A DNA stretch of 64,000 nt from CAZAGD01 sp964484485 (GTDB taxonomy: Bacteria; Desulfobacterota; SM23-61). Below, piece by piece: positions 23,332 to 31,245 of this stretch. Made by a program: the position numbers and the translations under genes. Each line of letters begins with the position of its first letter. Positions within the stretch are counted from its first letter, which is position 1. The stretch covers positions 1 to 64,000 of the forward strand of contig CAZAGD010000033.1 of assembly GCA_964484485.1 (NCBI GenBank), written 5' to 3'. The notes below the pieces were generated by a model. That model did no database searches. It saw only the letters and a list, made by a program, of their open reading frames with translations, and was not told where the DNA came from.

Positions 23332-24030
23332 TTAATATTTCTCACTGAGCACTTTCTTCTTCAATTCGCCAATTGCCCAAGTGGGATTAAGAGATTTAGG
23401 ACAGATAGTGCAATTGAATATAGTATGGCATCGCCAAAGGCCATGGCGATTATCTAAAATCGGTAGGCGCTCAGCAAATCCCTCATCGCGCGAGTCAAAG
23501 CAATATCGGTAAGCTTTGAGCAGGGCTGCTGGTCCCAAAAATTGGGGATCAGCCCAATAGGAAGGACAAGAGGAAGTGCAAGCGCCACAGAGGATGCATT
23601 CATAAGAGCCATCGATTTTTTTTCTATCGGTGACGCTTTGATAACGCTCTTTGTCCGTTGGCGGTGTGCCGGCAATTAAATAGGGTTTGACGGCTTCATA
23701 TTTTTTATAAAAATCTTCCATATCAACCGCCAGGTCTTTGATTACGGGAAAATGCCGCAAGGGTTCGATTTCAATCACCCCTTGGCCCAGAGACTTAACC
23801 TGAGTCTCGCAGGCCAGCCGATTCAATCCGTTGATCGTCATGGCGCAAGAACCGCATATGCCATGACGGCAAGAACGGCGGAAGGTAAGACTACCATCTT
23901 GTTTCCATTTTATTTCATTCAACACATCTAAGATGGTCATCCCCTCCTGTACATCTACCTGATAGTTTTTATAATATGGCTTTTGGTCTTCATCTGGATT
24001 AAATCTGAAAATTTTAAAGGTCTGGATCAT
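23332..24030 (-). CDS. sdhB: Succinate dehydrogenase iron-sulfur subunit
   Basis: The 232-residue protein has the 2Fe-2S site SCRHGICGSCAMTINGLNRL (residues about 54-73) and further Cys (ACETQ). The 4Fe-4S and 3Fe-4S sites are CILCGACTSSCP (about 141-152) and CHTIFNCTICPKSLNP. It links the flavoprotein to the membrane anchor. Order sdhC-sdhD-sdhA-sdhB with 11 bases to sdhA, as in proteobacterial operons. Confidence 0.95.
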   Translation of the reverse strand: MIQTFKIFRFNPDEDQKPYYKNYQVDVQEGMTILDVLNEIKWKQDGSLTFRRSCRHGICGSCAMTINGLNRLACETQVKSLGQGVIEIEPLRHFPVIKDLAVDMEDFYKKYEAVKPYLIAGTPPTDKERYQSVTDRKKIDGSYECILCGACTSSCPSYWADPQFLGPAALLKAYRYCFDSRDEGFAERLPILDNRHGLWRCHTIFNCTICPKSLNPTWAIGELKKKVLSEKY

Positions 24031-24041
24031 CGCTCTGCTCC

Positions 24042-25769
24042 TTAAAATTTTCTTTCTTCTGGTTGGAAACGGGTAACGACTACTGGCTTATAATCCAAGC
24101 GAATTCCCGCTTCTGTCTTCCAGGCTAAGGTATGTTTCATCCAGTTAATATCGTCTCGCTTGGGGAAATCAGTCCGGTAATGGGCTCCCCGACTTTCAGT
24201 ACGCGCTAATCCACCCACCACGATAGTTTCTACAAAATCCAGCATATTGCCTAACTCTATGGCGTCTAAAAGTTCGGTATTGAACCTTTGACCTTTATAG
24301 CCCACGCTGATCTCCCGATAACGCCCCTGTAAAGACTTAATAATCTCCAGTTGCTTTTTCAGCAGTTTTTCTTCTCGGAAGATGCCACAGTTGACCATCA
24401 TTGTTTGTTGTAATTCTTCGCGAATAGCCGCGGGACTTTCTTTTCCTTGAGCGGCTAACAACCCTTCTATTTTAGCTCGGCTTCTCTCCATAGCATCTTT
24501 GGGGAGATCTATTTTTTCTGCTCCGCCATTAATAAATTTGCTCATGGCTCGTCCTGTTCTGCGTCCATATACTGCACAGTCCATGGTGGAGTTGCATCCC
24601 AGACGATTTGCCCCATGGACGGATACACAAGCACATTCCCCCGCAGCGTAAAAGCCTATGACTGGAGTATTTTGGGCATCTTTTACCACTTGGCCATGGA
24701 CATTGGTAGGTATACCACCCATAGCATAATGGGCGGTGGGCAAAATTGGCACCAAATCAGTGACGGCATCAATTCCAGCGAACTTAAGGATTAATTCATG
24801 GATCTGGGGTAATTTCTCTAAAATCGCTGCTCGGCCCAAGTGCCGAAGGTCCAGGTGCACATAACCTTTCCCGCCAATACCTCGGCCCTCATCAATTTCC
24901 CTTTGAATGGACCGGGAAACTACATCTCGGGGAGCGAGCTCCATTTTGGCGGGAGCGTATTTTTCCATAAAGCGTTTACCTTCGTTATTGATTAGATAGC
25001 CGCCTTCGCCACGGGCTCCTTCGGTAACTAAAACCCCCGAAGGGTAAAGCCCTGTAGGATGGAACTGCACAAATTCCATATCTTCTAAGGGGAGTCCGGC
25101 CTGTAAAACTATGGCCATTCCATCTCCTGTATTTGATAAAGCATTGGTATTGACTTTCCACGCTCGGGCATACCCTCCGGTGGCGAACATGACTGCTTTA
25201 GCATGGAAAATATGCAAACCGCCATGTTGCATATCCCAAGCGACGACGCCACAGCAAGTATTGTCCTTTAAAATTAAATCTAAAACAAAGAATTCGTTAT
25301 AAAAACGAACATCATGCTTGAGGCATTGTTCGTAAAGAGTATGCAACATGGCATGCCCAGTGCGATCTGCGGCATAGCAAGCCCGCCGAATTGGTCCTTT
25401 ACCAAAATTGCTATAATGACCGCCAAACTCGCGCTGGGCAATTTTTCCACTCTCCGTGCGGCTAAAAGGGCAGCCCATATGCTCTAATTCATAGGCAACT
25501 TCTATGGCCTCGCGCACTAAAATCTCCTGCGCATCTTGATCACCCAAATAATCTGCGCCCCGGACGGTGTCATAGAGGTGCCATTCCCAGCTATCCTCTT
25601 CCATATTTCCTAAGGGAGCAGCCGTTCCTCCTTGCGCGGAGATAGAATGAGAGCGGGTGGGAAAGACTTTGGAAAGAACAGCCGTATCTATGGAGCGACT
25701 CGTCTCCAGCGCGGCATAAAGACCGGCGATTCCCGCCCCGACAATTACCACATCATGTTCATGAATCAT
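24042..25769 (-). CDS. sdhA: Succinate dehydrogenase flavoprotein subunit
   Basis: The FAD-binding motif VVIVGAGIAGLYAALE is at the N-terminus. SHSISAQGGTAA holds the His that carries covalent FAD, HPTGLYPSG the active-site His, and RGEGGYLINNEGKRFM the substrate loop. ANRLGCNSTMDCAVYGRRTG follows. ATG 25769 (third of a run of ATGs) is chosen because GGAGG lies 6 bases before it; the frame is open 10 codons further. About 575 residues. It oxidises succinate in the propionate or TCA route, or reduces fumarate. Confidence 0.95.
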   Translation of the reverse strand: MIHEHDVVIVGAGIAGLYAALETSRSIDTAVLSKVFPTRSHSISAQGGTAAPLGNMEEDSWEWHLYDTVRGADYLGDQDAQEILVREAIEVAYELEHMGCPFSRTESGKIAQREFGGHYSNFGKGPIRRACYAADRTGHAMLHTLYEQCLKHDVRFYNEFFVLDLILKDNTCCGVVAWDMQHGGLHIFHAKAVMFATGGYARAWKVNTNALSNTGDGMAIVLQAGLPLEDMEFVQFHPTGLYPSGVLVTEGARGEGGYLINNEGKRFMEKYAPAKMELAPRDVVSRSIQREIDEGRGIGGKGYVHLDLRHLGRAAILEKLPQIHELILKFAGIDAVTDLVPILPTAHYAMGGIPTNVHGQVVKDAQNTPVIGFYAAGECACVSVHGANRLGCNSTMDCAVYGRRTGRAMSKFINGGAEKIDLPKDAMERSRAKIEGLLAAQGKESPAAIREELQQTMMVNCGIFREEKLLKKQLEIIKSLQGRYREISVGYKGQRFNTELLDAIELGNMLDFVETIVVGGLARTESRGAHYRTDFPKRDDINWMKHTLAWKTEAGIRLDYKPVVVTRFQPEERKF

Positions 25770-25878
25770 CATCATCCTCCATTTTGTTTCATCCCCCAAA
25801 CGATGAATGGATTTAACTTAAAAAGCTTTTCATTATTCTCTGCGTTCGCAGGTAGCGACCTCTGCGGTAAAAAAATTT

Positions 25879-26181
25879 TTAACTACCAAAAGGCACTATA
25901 GTTACCACCCCTAAAATAAGAAAAGTTATGCCCACTATCCAGGTCAAGCCGAAAAGGGAAACGCGCAACCAAGCGGTGTGTACGTAGTCAGCAATTATTA
26001 TCCAAAAGCCATTCAAAATATGATAAAGAAGGAGAAGCACAAAGAAAAGGTGAAAGAATTTCCAAAAGGGGCTGCCCAGATCAACAGGTGAGATACCCCA
26101 ATGAACCGCGCCTAAATGGATAACCAAGATCAGAACAATCAAAATCCCGCTAATCCTTTGAAATAGCCAATTAAAAGCCAT
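25879..26181 (-). CDS. sdhD: Succinate dehydrogenase membrane anchor (SdhD-like)
   Basis: The 100-residue protein has three hydrophobic helices (about 8-28, 40-62 and 72-96). AFNWLFQRISGILIVLILVI and YHILNGFWII match anchor-subunit patterns. The His residues in VIHLGAVHW and in YHILNG are candidates for haem b or quinone binding. It lies 9 bases after sdhC. SdhC and SdhD assignments rest on order and could be swapped. Confidence 0.85.
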   Translation of the reverse strand: MAFNWLFQRISGILIVLILVIHLGAVHWGISPVDLGSPFWKFFHLFFVLLLLYHILNGFWIIIADYVHTAWLRVSLFGLTWIVGITFLILGVVTIVPFGS

Positions 26182-26190
26182 ATTCCCCTC

Positions 26191-26514
26191 CTATAAAGCA
26201 GTCAGAGAGCCTAAGAAAAAGATTACTCCCAAGACGATCATCACCCAAAAGAGTTTCTTATGGTAGAGCGCACCCTGCCCAAAATCAATGATTAATACGC
26301 GCACCCCATTTAGGGTATGATAGATCAAAAAGGCCATGAGTAGCGCGACCATAACCTTATGGGTAAGAAAATCGCTTAGCGCTGCCAAACCTTTCTGATC
26401 ATATTTCATCCCGAATTGAGCCAATATATGGAGCAGCAGATAAATTCCTAAAGCTGCGCCAGTGATCCTATGGATCAACCAAGCTATTGCTCCTGTTTGC
26501 CAACGATAACGCAT
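26191..26514 (-). CDS. sdhC: Succinate dehydrogenase cytochrome b subunit (SdhC-like)
   Basis: The 107-residue protein has three helices. AIAWLIHRITGAALGIYLLL carries the family motif with conserved His-Arg (HRITG), and HTLNGVRVLIIDFG the second His (likely haem ligand). It is first in the sdhCDAB set, and together with SdhD it anchors SdhAB and passes electrons to the quinone pool. Confidence 0.88.
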   Translation of the reverse strand: MRYRWQTGAIAWLIHRITGAALGIYLLLHILAQFGMKYDQKGLAALSDFLTHKVMVALLMAFLIYHTLNGVRVLIIDFGQGALYHKKLFWVMIVLGVIFFLGSLTAL

Positions 26515-26601
26515 ATTCTTCTCCTTTTTTCCAAAAGAGGACGCCGATTGACCCGCTATCTTTTTCTTCCGGAAAGTCTGAGTTAATCTGCGTCCAAATT
26601 T

Positions 26602-27156
26602 CTACCGGGCATATTGGGCCATGCCCTGCTGGTACAAGTCATTTCCATAAATATCATTGACGACAATTACGGGAAAATTTTCCACCTCCAGCCGGCTTAT
26701 GGCTTCCGGACCAAGATCCTCGTAAGCTACCACCTCAGCTTTCTTTATGGCCTTGGCTAAAAGGGCGCCTGCTCCACCCGTGGCCGCGAAATAAACTGCT
26801 TTATATTTTTTCATGGCTTCCACTACCTCTTTTTTGCGCATGCCTTTGCCGATCATGCCTTTTAAGCCTACTTCCATAAGCTTAGGAGAATAGGCGTCCA
26901 TACGGCCACTAGTAGTAGGACCGGCAGAGCCAATAACTTGCCCCGGCTTAGCGGGCGCTGGTCCCACGTAATAGATCACTTGTCCTTTGAGATCTATGGG
27001 CAAAGGCTTCCCTTCCTGGAGTAAGTCAAAAAGGCGTTTGTGGGCCGCATCCCGGCCTGTATAAATAACGCCGCTTAAAAGGACTTTATCACCTGCTTTT
27101 AATTTTTCCACATCCGCATCTGTAAGAGGAGTTTTTAAACGAATTGGGCCACTCAT
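26602..27156 (-). CDS. fumB: Class I fumarate hydratase, beta subunit
   Basis: The 184-residue protein covers the C-terminal fumarase domain (PF05683 type): LKTPLTDADVEKLKAGDKVL, then IYTGRDAAHKRL, YYVGPAPAKPGQVIGSAGPT, TSGRMD, and AATGGAGALLAKAIKK. In many anaerobes and archaea the class I fumarase is split like this. It lies 15 bases after the alpha gene. The pair interconverts fumarate and malate with an oxygen-sensitive 4Fe-4S cluster held by the alpha subunit. Confidence 0.93.
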   Translation of the reverse strand: MSGPIRLKTPLTDADVEKLKAGDKVLLSGVIYTGRDAAHKRLFDLLQEGKPLPIDLKGQVIYYVGPAPAKPGQVIGSAGPTTSGRMDAYSPKLMEVGLKGMIGKGMRKKEVVEAMKKYKAVYFAATGGAGALLAKAIKKAEVVAYEDLGPEAISRLEVENFPVIVVNDIYGNDLYQQGMAQYAR

Positions 27157-27171
27157 TTTTCATCTCCTTCC

Positions 27172-28011
27172 TTAAATAATTGCTTCCTTATGCCGATGAG
27201 CATGGCAATTAAGGTTAATGGCTAAAGGAAAGCTGGCAATATGGCAAGGGATCATCTCAGCATGGACAGCTAAAGCAGTTATCCGGCCTCCTAACCCCTG
27301 GGGGCCGATCCCCAAATTATTTATGCGGGCCAATAGATCTTCTTCCAGGGCGGCCAGTTCTGGATCTGGATTCTTCTGCCCTAAGGGGCGTAAAAGAGCT
27401 TTTTTAGCAATCAAAGCGGCCTGCTCATAAGTTCCGCCAATACCAACGCCCACTACTACTGGTGGACAAGGATTGGAACCAGCCTGTTTTACCCACTCCA
27501 CAACTCTTTTTTTCAACCCTTCTTTTCCTTCAGAAGGACTTAACATCATCACCGTAGACATGTTTTCACTCCCCCCACCTTTGGGGGCAACCGTGATCTT
27601 GATTTTATCACCCGGGACCATTTCCAGATGAATAATAGCCGGGGTATTATCTTTCGTATTTACCCGGGAAAAACAATGGCAGGCTGATTTTCTTAGATAT
27701 CCTTCTTTATACCCCTGGCGGACACCTTCATTAATGGCCGCATTAAAATCTCCGCCCGTAATATGCACATCCTGTCCCAACTCCACAAAAACAACGGCCA
27801 AACCGGTATCCTGGCAGATGGCCACTTGTTCTTCGCGAGCTATACGGGCATTCTCTTTAAGCTGCTGAAAAACCTCGCGGCCCACAGGCGACTCCTCCAT
27901 TTTTTCAAATTTATCAAAAGCAGCCAGCACATCCTCTCCTAAATAAAGATTAGATTCAATACATAGATTTTTGACGACTTCTGTTATCTGACTAGCGTAA
28001 ACTTCTCTCAT
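27172..28011 (-). CDS. fumA: Class I fumarate hydratase, alpha subunit
   Basis: It has the N-terminal fumarase domain (PF05681 type) with Cys ligands visible in CQDTGLAVVF, NPCPPVVVGVGIGGT and NLNCHAHRH. ATG 28011 is chosen because AAGGAGG lies 6 bases before it (MREVYASQITEVVKN); an upstream in-frame ATG lacks such a site. About 279 residues. It partners with the beta subunit directly downstream. Confidence 0.93.
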   Translation of the reverse strand: MREVYASQITEVVKNLCIESNLYLGEDVLAAFDKFEKMEESPVGREVFQQLKENARIAREEQVAICQDTGLAVVFVELGQDVHITGGDFNAAINEGVRQGYKEGYLRKSACHCFSRVNTKDNTPAIIHLEMVPGDKIKITVAPKGGGSENMSTVMMLSPSEGKEGLKKRVVEWVKQAGSNPCPPVVVGVGIGGTYEQAALIAKKALLRPLGQKNPDPELAALEEDLLARINNLGIGPQGLGGRITALAVHAEMIPCHIASFPLAINLNCHAHRHKEAII

Positions 28012-28036
28012 CTTCAACCTCCTTACGGCAAGCATG

Positions 28037-28071
28037 AAGGAGGGACCAAATAATTATCTTCGTCCCTCCTT
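28037..28071. terminator. Stem-loop between malic enzyme and fumA
   Basis: AAGGAGGGAC (28037-28046) pairs with GTCCCTCCTT (28062-28071). A T-rich tail follows only on the + side, so on the transcribed minus strand it is more likely an mRNA-processing or attenuating hairpin within the operon than a full terminator. Confidence 0.45.
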
Positions 28072-28123
28072 ATTTTATTCTGGTAAATCTTTTTCCTCCT
28101 TTACCCCGAGGAAAAATTTCTGC

Positions 28124-29461
28124 TTATTTTTCCGTGTAAGCAGGGATTATTCCTTTTTCCATTAAAACCTGCGTTTCCATTCTGGCTCTGCGGATCGTTT
28201 CTGAGGCTTTTTGGAAAAGTTCTTCTTTACTCAATTTGATGCGGGCCACTCCCTGCTCAATGGCTTTCAAAGCTGTGGCCACGGCCTGCCTGGGGAATAC
28301 TTCCCATTCCTCCATGGTGGGCAGGATATAGTCTTCTCTAAGGCCTTTATCTTCCGCACACTTAGCTAATTCGAGAGCGGAGGCAATGCACATTTCATCG
28401 GTAATCGTCCGGGCCATAACATCAAGAGTGCCGCGGAAAATGGCGGGGAAACAGAGACTATTGTTAACCTGGTTGGGAAAATCAGAACGCCCCGTAGCCA
28501 CAATTTTAGCTCCACCTTCTTTGGCCTCCCAGGGATATATTTCCGGGATGGGATTGGCGCAGGCGAAAACGATAGGATCTTTGGCCATTTTCTTTATCCA
28601 CTCTTTTTTAATCACATCAGGTCCAGGTTTGGCCAAGGCAATAACTGCATCTGCTCCTTCCATTGCTTCCGCTATCCCACCCTGCCTTTGTTCGGCATTA
28701 GTAATCTGGCAGAAGTGCCATTTTTCTTTAAATTCTTTCTGCGTATCAGTCCGTCCTTTGTGCAAAGTACCTTTTGAATCGACCATAATTATTTTTCCCG
28801 GATCAGCCCCGGCCGCAATAAGAATCCGAGCGGTAGCGATATTAGCCGCACCGGCGCCGATCAAAGTTAAGCGGGCTTTATCTAATTTCTTGCCCACCAC
28901 TTTTAAGGCATTCACCAAACCCGCTAAAGTTACCGCGGCTGTCCCCTGCTGGTCATCATGCCAAACGGGAATTTTGGCCTCTTTCCGCAGCGTATCCAAG
29001 ATGTAGAAACATTTGGGTTGGGATAAATCTTCCAGGTTGATCCCCCCAAAACAAGGAGAGATTATTTTTACTGTTTTAATAATCTCATCAGGGTCTTTAG
29101 TATCCAAAGTAATCGGCCAGGCATCGACCCCACCCAGATACTTGAAAAGAATGGCTTTACCCTCCATAACCGGGATAGCCGCCTCAGGACCAATATCTCC
29201 CAATCCTAAAACCCGAGTGCCATCGGAAACTACAGCGATCATGTTGGCCTTATTAGTATGCTCAAAAACTTTCTCGGGATGAGCTTCAATATCCCGGCAG
29301 GCCGCGGCCACGCCCGGAGTATACCAAATGGCAAAATCGTCAAATGTACGCACCGGGCATTTGAGAGTAGAAGAAATCTTCCCTTTGTAAAAGGGGTGCA
29401 TCTTTAAAGCATCCGCCGAAGGCTTTTTGGATCTTGCTAATAATTCTTCTTTAGTTAACAT
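28124..29461 (-). CDS. Malic enzyme
   Basis: The 445-residue protein has FAIWYTPGVAAACRDIEAHP (malic N-terminal domain), SDGTRVLGLGDIGPEAAIPV, WHDDQQGTAAVTLAGL and the Rossmann motif LTLIGAGAANIATARILIAA, followed by the metal-binding region. It lacks the phosphotransacetylase-like extension of MaeB. It converts malate to pyruvate and CO2 with NAD(P)+. In this operon it gives the exit from fumarate/malate to pyruvate, the step needed for propionate oxidation via methylmalonyl-CoA, or CO2 fixation in reverse. Coenzyme use cannot be assigned. Confidence 0.93.
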   Translation of the reverse strand: MLTKEELLARSKKPSADALKMHPFYKGKISSTLKCPVRTFDDFAIWYTPGVAAACRDIEAHPEKVFEHTNKANMIAVVSDGTRVLGLGDIGPEAAIPVMEGKAILFKYLGGVDAWPITLDTKDPDEIIKTVKIISPCFGGINLEDLSQPKCFYILDTLRKEAKIPVWHDDQQGTAAVTLAGLVNALKVVGKKLDKARLTLIGAGAANIATARILIAAGADPGKIIMVDSKGTLHKGRTDTQKEFKEKWHFCQITNAEQRQGGIAEAMEGADAVIALAKPGPDVIKKEWIKKMAKDPIVFACANPIPEIYPWEAKEGGAKIVATGRSDFPNQVNNSLCFPAIFRGTLDVMARTITDEMCIASALELAKCAEDKGLREDYILPTMEEWEVFPRQAVATALKAIEQGVARIKLSKEELFQKASETIRRARMETQVLMEKGIIPAYTEK

Positions 29462-29539
29462 GTCTTCCTCCTTTTTTTCTGCGCCGTTTTAAATTTTCCT
29501 TATTTTTACCTCTTTCTTCCAATAAAGCAAAGACAAATT

Positions 29540-31216
29540 TTAAAGTTTAGTTATTGGTTCATATTCCCCGAACACCTCCCGTAAAACATCGCATATTTCC
29601 CCCAAGGTGCAGTAAGCCCGCACACAGTCCAAGATAGGATACATCAAATTGCCATCACCTTGGGCCACTTGGCGTAATTCCTTTAAAGAACTCTTTACTT
29701 TTTCGCCATCTCTTTCTCGCCTTAATTCGGCCAATCTTCTGACCTGTACTTCCCTTACCCGGGGGTCAACCTTCAATAATCCTTTTGGCGGGGGCTCTTT
29801 GGTCTGAAACCTGTTTACCCCCACAATAACCCTTTCTCCACGCTCGATCTCCTTCTGATACCTGTAAGCGCTCTCCTGAATTTCCTGCTGGATATAACCT
29901 TTTTCAATCGCCGCTACTGCTCCGCCCAGTTGGTCAATCTTGGCTAGGTAAGCGCTGGCCCTTTTCTCTATCTCCTCGGTGAGTTTCTCGATATAAAAAG
30001 AACCTCCCAAAGGATCTATGGTTTCGGCCACTCCTGATTCATAGGCAATTAATTGCTGGGTGCGCAAGGCGATCTGGACCGATTGCTCTGAAGGTAAAGC
30101 CAAAGCCTCATCCATGGAGTTGGTGTGCAAAGACTGGGTTCCGCCTAAGACGGCAGCCAAAGCCTGCCAAGCAACCCGAATTATATTATTGAAAGGCTGC
30201 TGGGCGGTTAGTGTACACCCCGCGGTTTGGGTATGAAAGCGGAGCATTAAGGAGCGCGGATTGCGAGCATGAAACCTTTCTTTCATGATCTTGGCCCAGA
30301 GCCTGCGGGCCGCGCGGAATTTGGCTATTTCTTCTAAGAAATCAAGGTGAGCGTTGAAGAAAAAGGAAATCCGCGGGCCAAAAACATCCACGTCTAAACC
30401 GGCTTTCTGCGCGGCTTCCACATAAGCTATGCCATTGGCTAAAGTAAAGGCTACTTCCTGCACCGCGGTACACCCGGCCTCCCGCATATGATAGCCACTA
30501 ATACTAATCGTATTCCAATTGGGGACTTTTTGGGCACAATATTCAAAGGTATTCGTAATGATCCGCATGGAATGCTGAGGTGGAAAGATGTAAGTTCCCC
30601 GCGAGGAATATTCTTTTAAAATATCATTCTGGATGGTGCCGTTAAGCTGGTCGGGAGAAACCCCTTGTTTTTCAGCAACCACAATATACATAGCTAAAAG
30701 GATGGCTGCTGGAGCGTTGATGGTCATGGAGGTAGAAACTTTTTCTAAGGGAATTTGGTCGAAGAGAATCTCCATATCCCGCACGGAATCAATGGCTACG
30801 CCCACTTTACCCACTTCTCCTTGGGCTAAAGGATGATCCGAGTCATAACCAATTTGCGTCGGCAAATCAAAAGCCACGGAAAGACCTGTTTGCCCTTGAT
30901 CTAAAAGATAGCGATAGCGTTTGTTCGTATCTTCAGCGGTGCCGAAGCCGGCGTACTGCCGCATGGTCCAGAAACGACCTCGATACATGGTGGGCTGCAC
31001 GCCGCGGGTATATGGATATTCTCCAGGTAAGTTTAGATTAGCTAGGTAATCCAATTCGGCAATATCCGCGGGGGTATAGATCCTTTGGATAGGTATGCCG
31101 GAAGTGGTCTGAAACTCCTTCTTTCTTTCTGGGTTTTTCACCAAAGACTTCTCCACCGTCTCCGTCCATTTTTTAACATTTTCTTCAATTTCGGCTATTT
31201 TTTTGGGGTCGAACAT
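29540..31216 (-). CDS. Methylmalonyl-CoA mutase-type large subunit
   Basis: The 558-residue protein comprises the catalytic TIM-barrel part only: MYRGRFWTMRQYAGFGTAED, GLSVAFDLPTQIGYDSDHPL, STSMTINAPAAILLAMYIVV, then NDILKEYSSRGTYIFPPQHS. The Tyr in RQYAGFG and the Arg in SSRGTYIFPP correspond, as I recall, to residues that select methylmalonyl-CoA over isobutyryl-CoA. The B12-binding domain is absent and must come from a separate small subunit, which is not in this window. It converts methylmalonyl-CoA to succinyl-CoA in propionate metabolism. It follows the synthase gene by 29 bases. Confidence 0.9.
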   Translation of the reverse strand: MFDPKKIAEIEENVKKWTETVEKSLVKNPERKKEFQTTSGIPIQRIYTPADIAELDYLANLNLPGEYPYTRGVQPTMYRGRFWTMRQYAGFGTAEDTNKRYRYLLDQGQTGLSVAFDLPTQIGYDSDHPLAQGEVGKVGVAIDSVRDMEILFDQIPLEKVSTSMTINAPAAILLAMYIVVAEKQGVSPDQLNGTIQNDILKEYSSRGTYIFPPQHSMRIITNTFEYCAQKVPNWNTISISGYHMREAGCTAVQEVAFTLANGIAYVEAAQKAGLDVDVFGPRISFFFNAHLDFLEEIAKFRAARRLWAKIMKERFHARNPRSLMLRFHTQTAGCTLTAQQPFNNIIRVAWQALAAVLGGTQSLHTNSMDEALALPSEQSVQIALRTQQLIAYESGVAETIDPLGGSFYIEKLTEEIEKRASAYLAKIDQLGGAVAAIEKGYIQQEIQESAYRYQKEIERGERVIVGVNRFQTKEPPPKGLLKVDPRVREVQVRRLAELRRERDGEKVKSSLKELRQVAQGDGNLMYPILDCVRAYCTLGEICDVLREVFGEYEPITKL

Positions 31217-31245
31217 AGGCTTTCCCTCTCTGAGCTAAAATTTCT

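Noticed and set aside
29540..31216. Isobutyryl-CoA mutase instead of methylmalonyl-CoA mutase
   Set aside because: The Tyr in RQYAGFG and Arg before GTYIFPP fit methylmalonyl-CoA, and the operon context is the succinate pathway. Not excluded absolutely.
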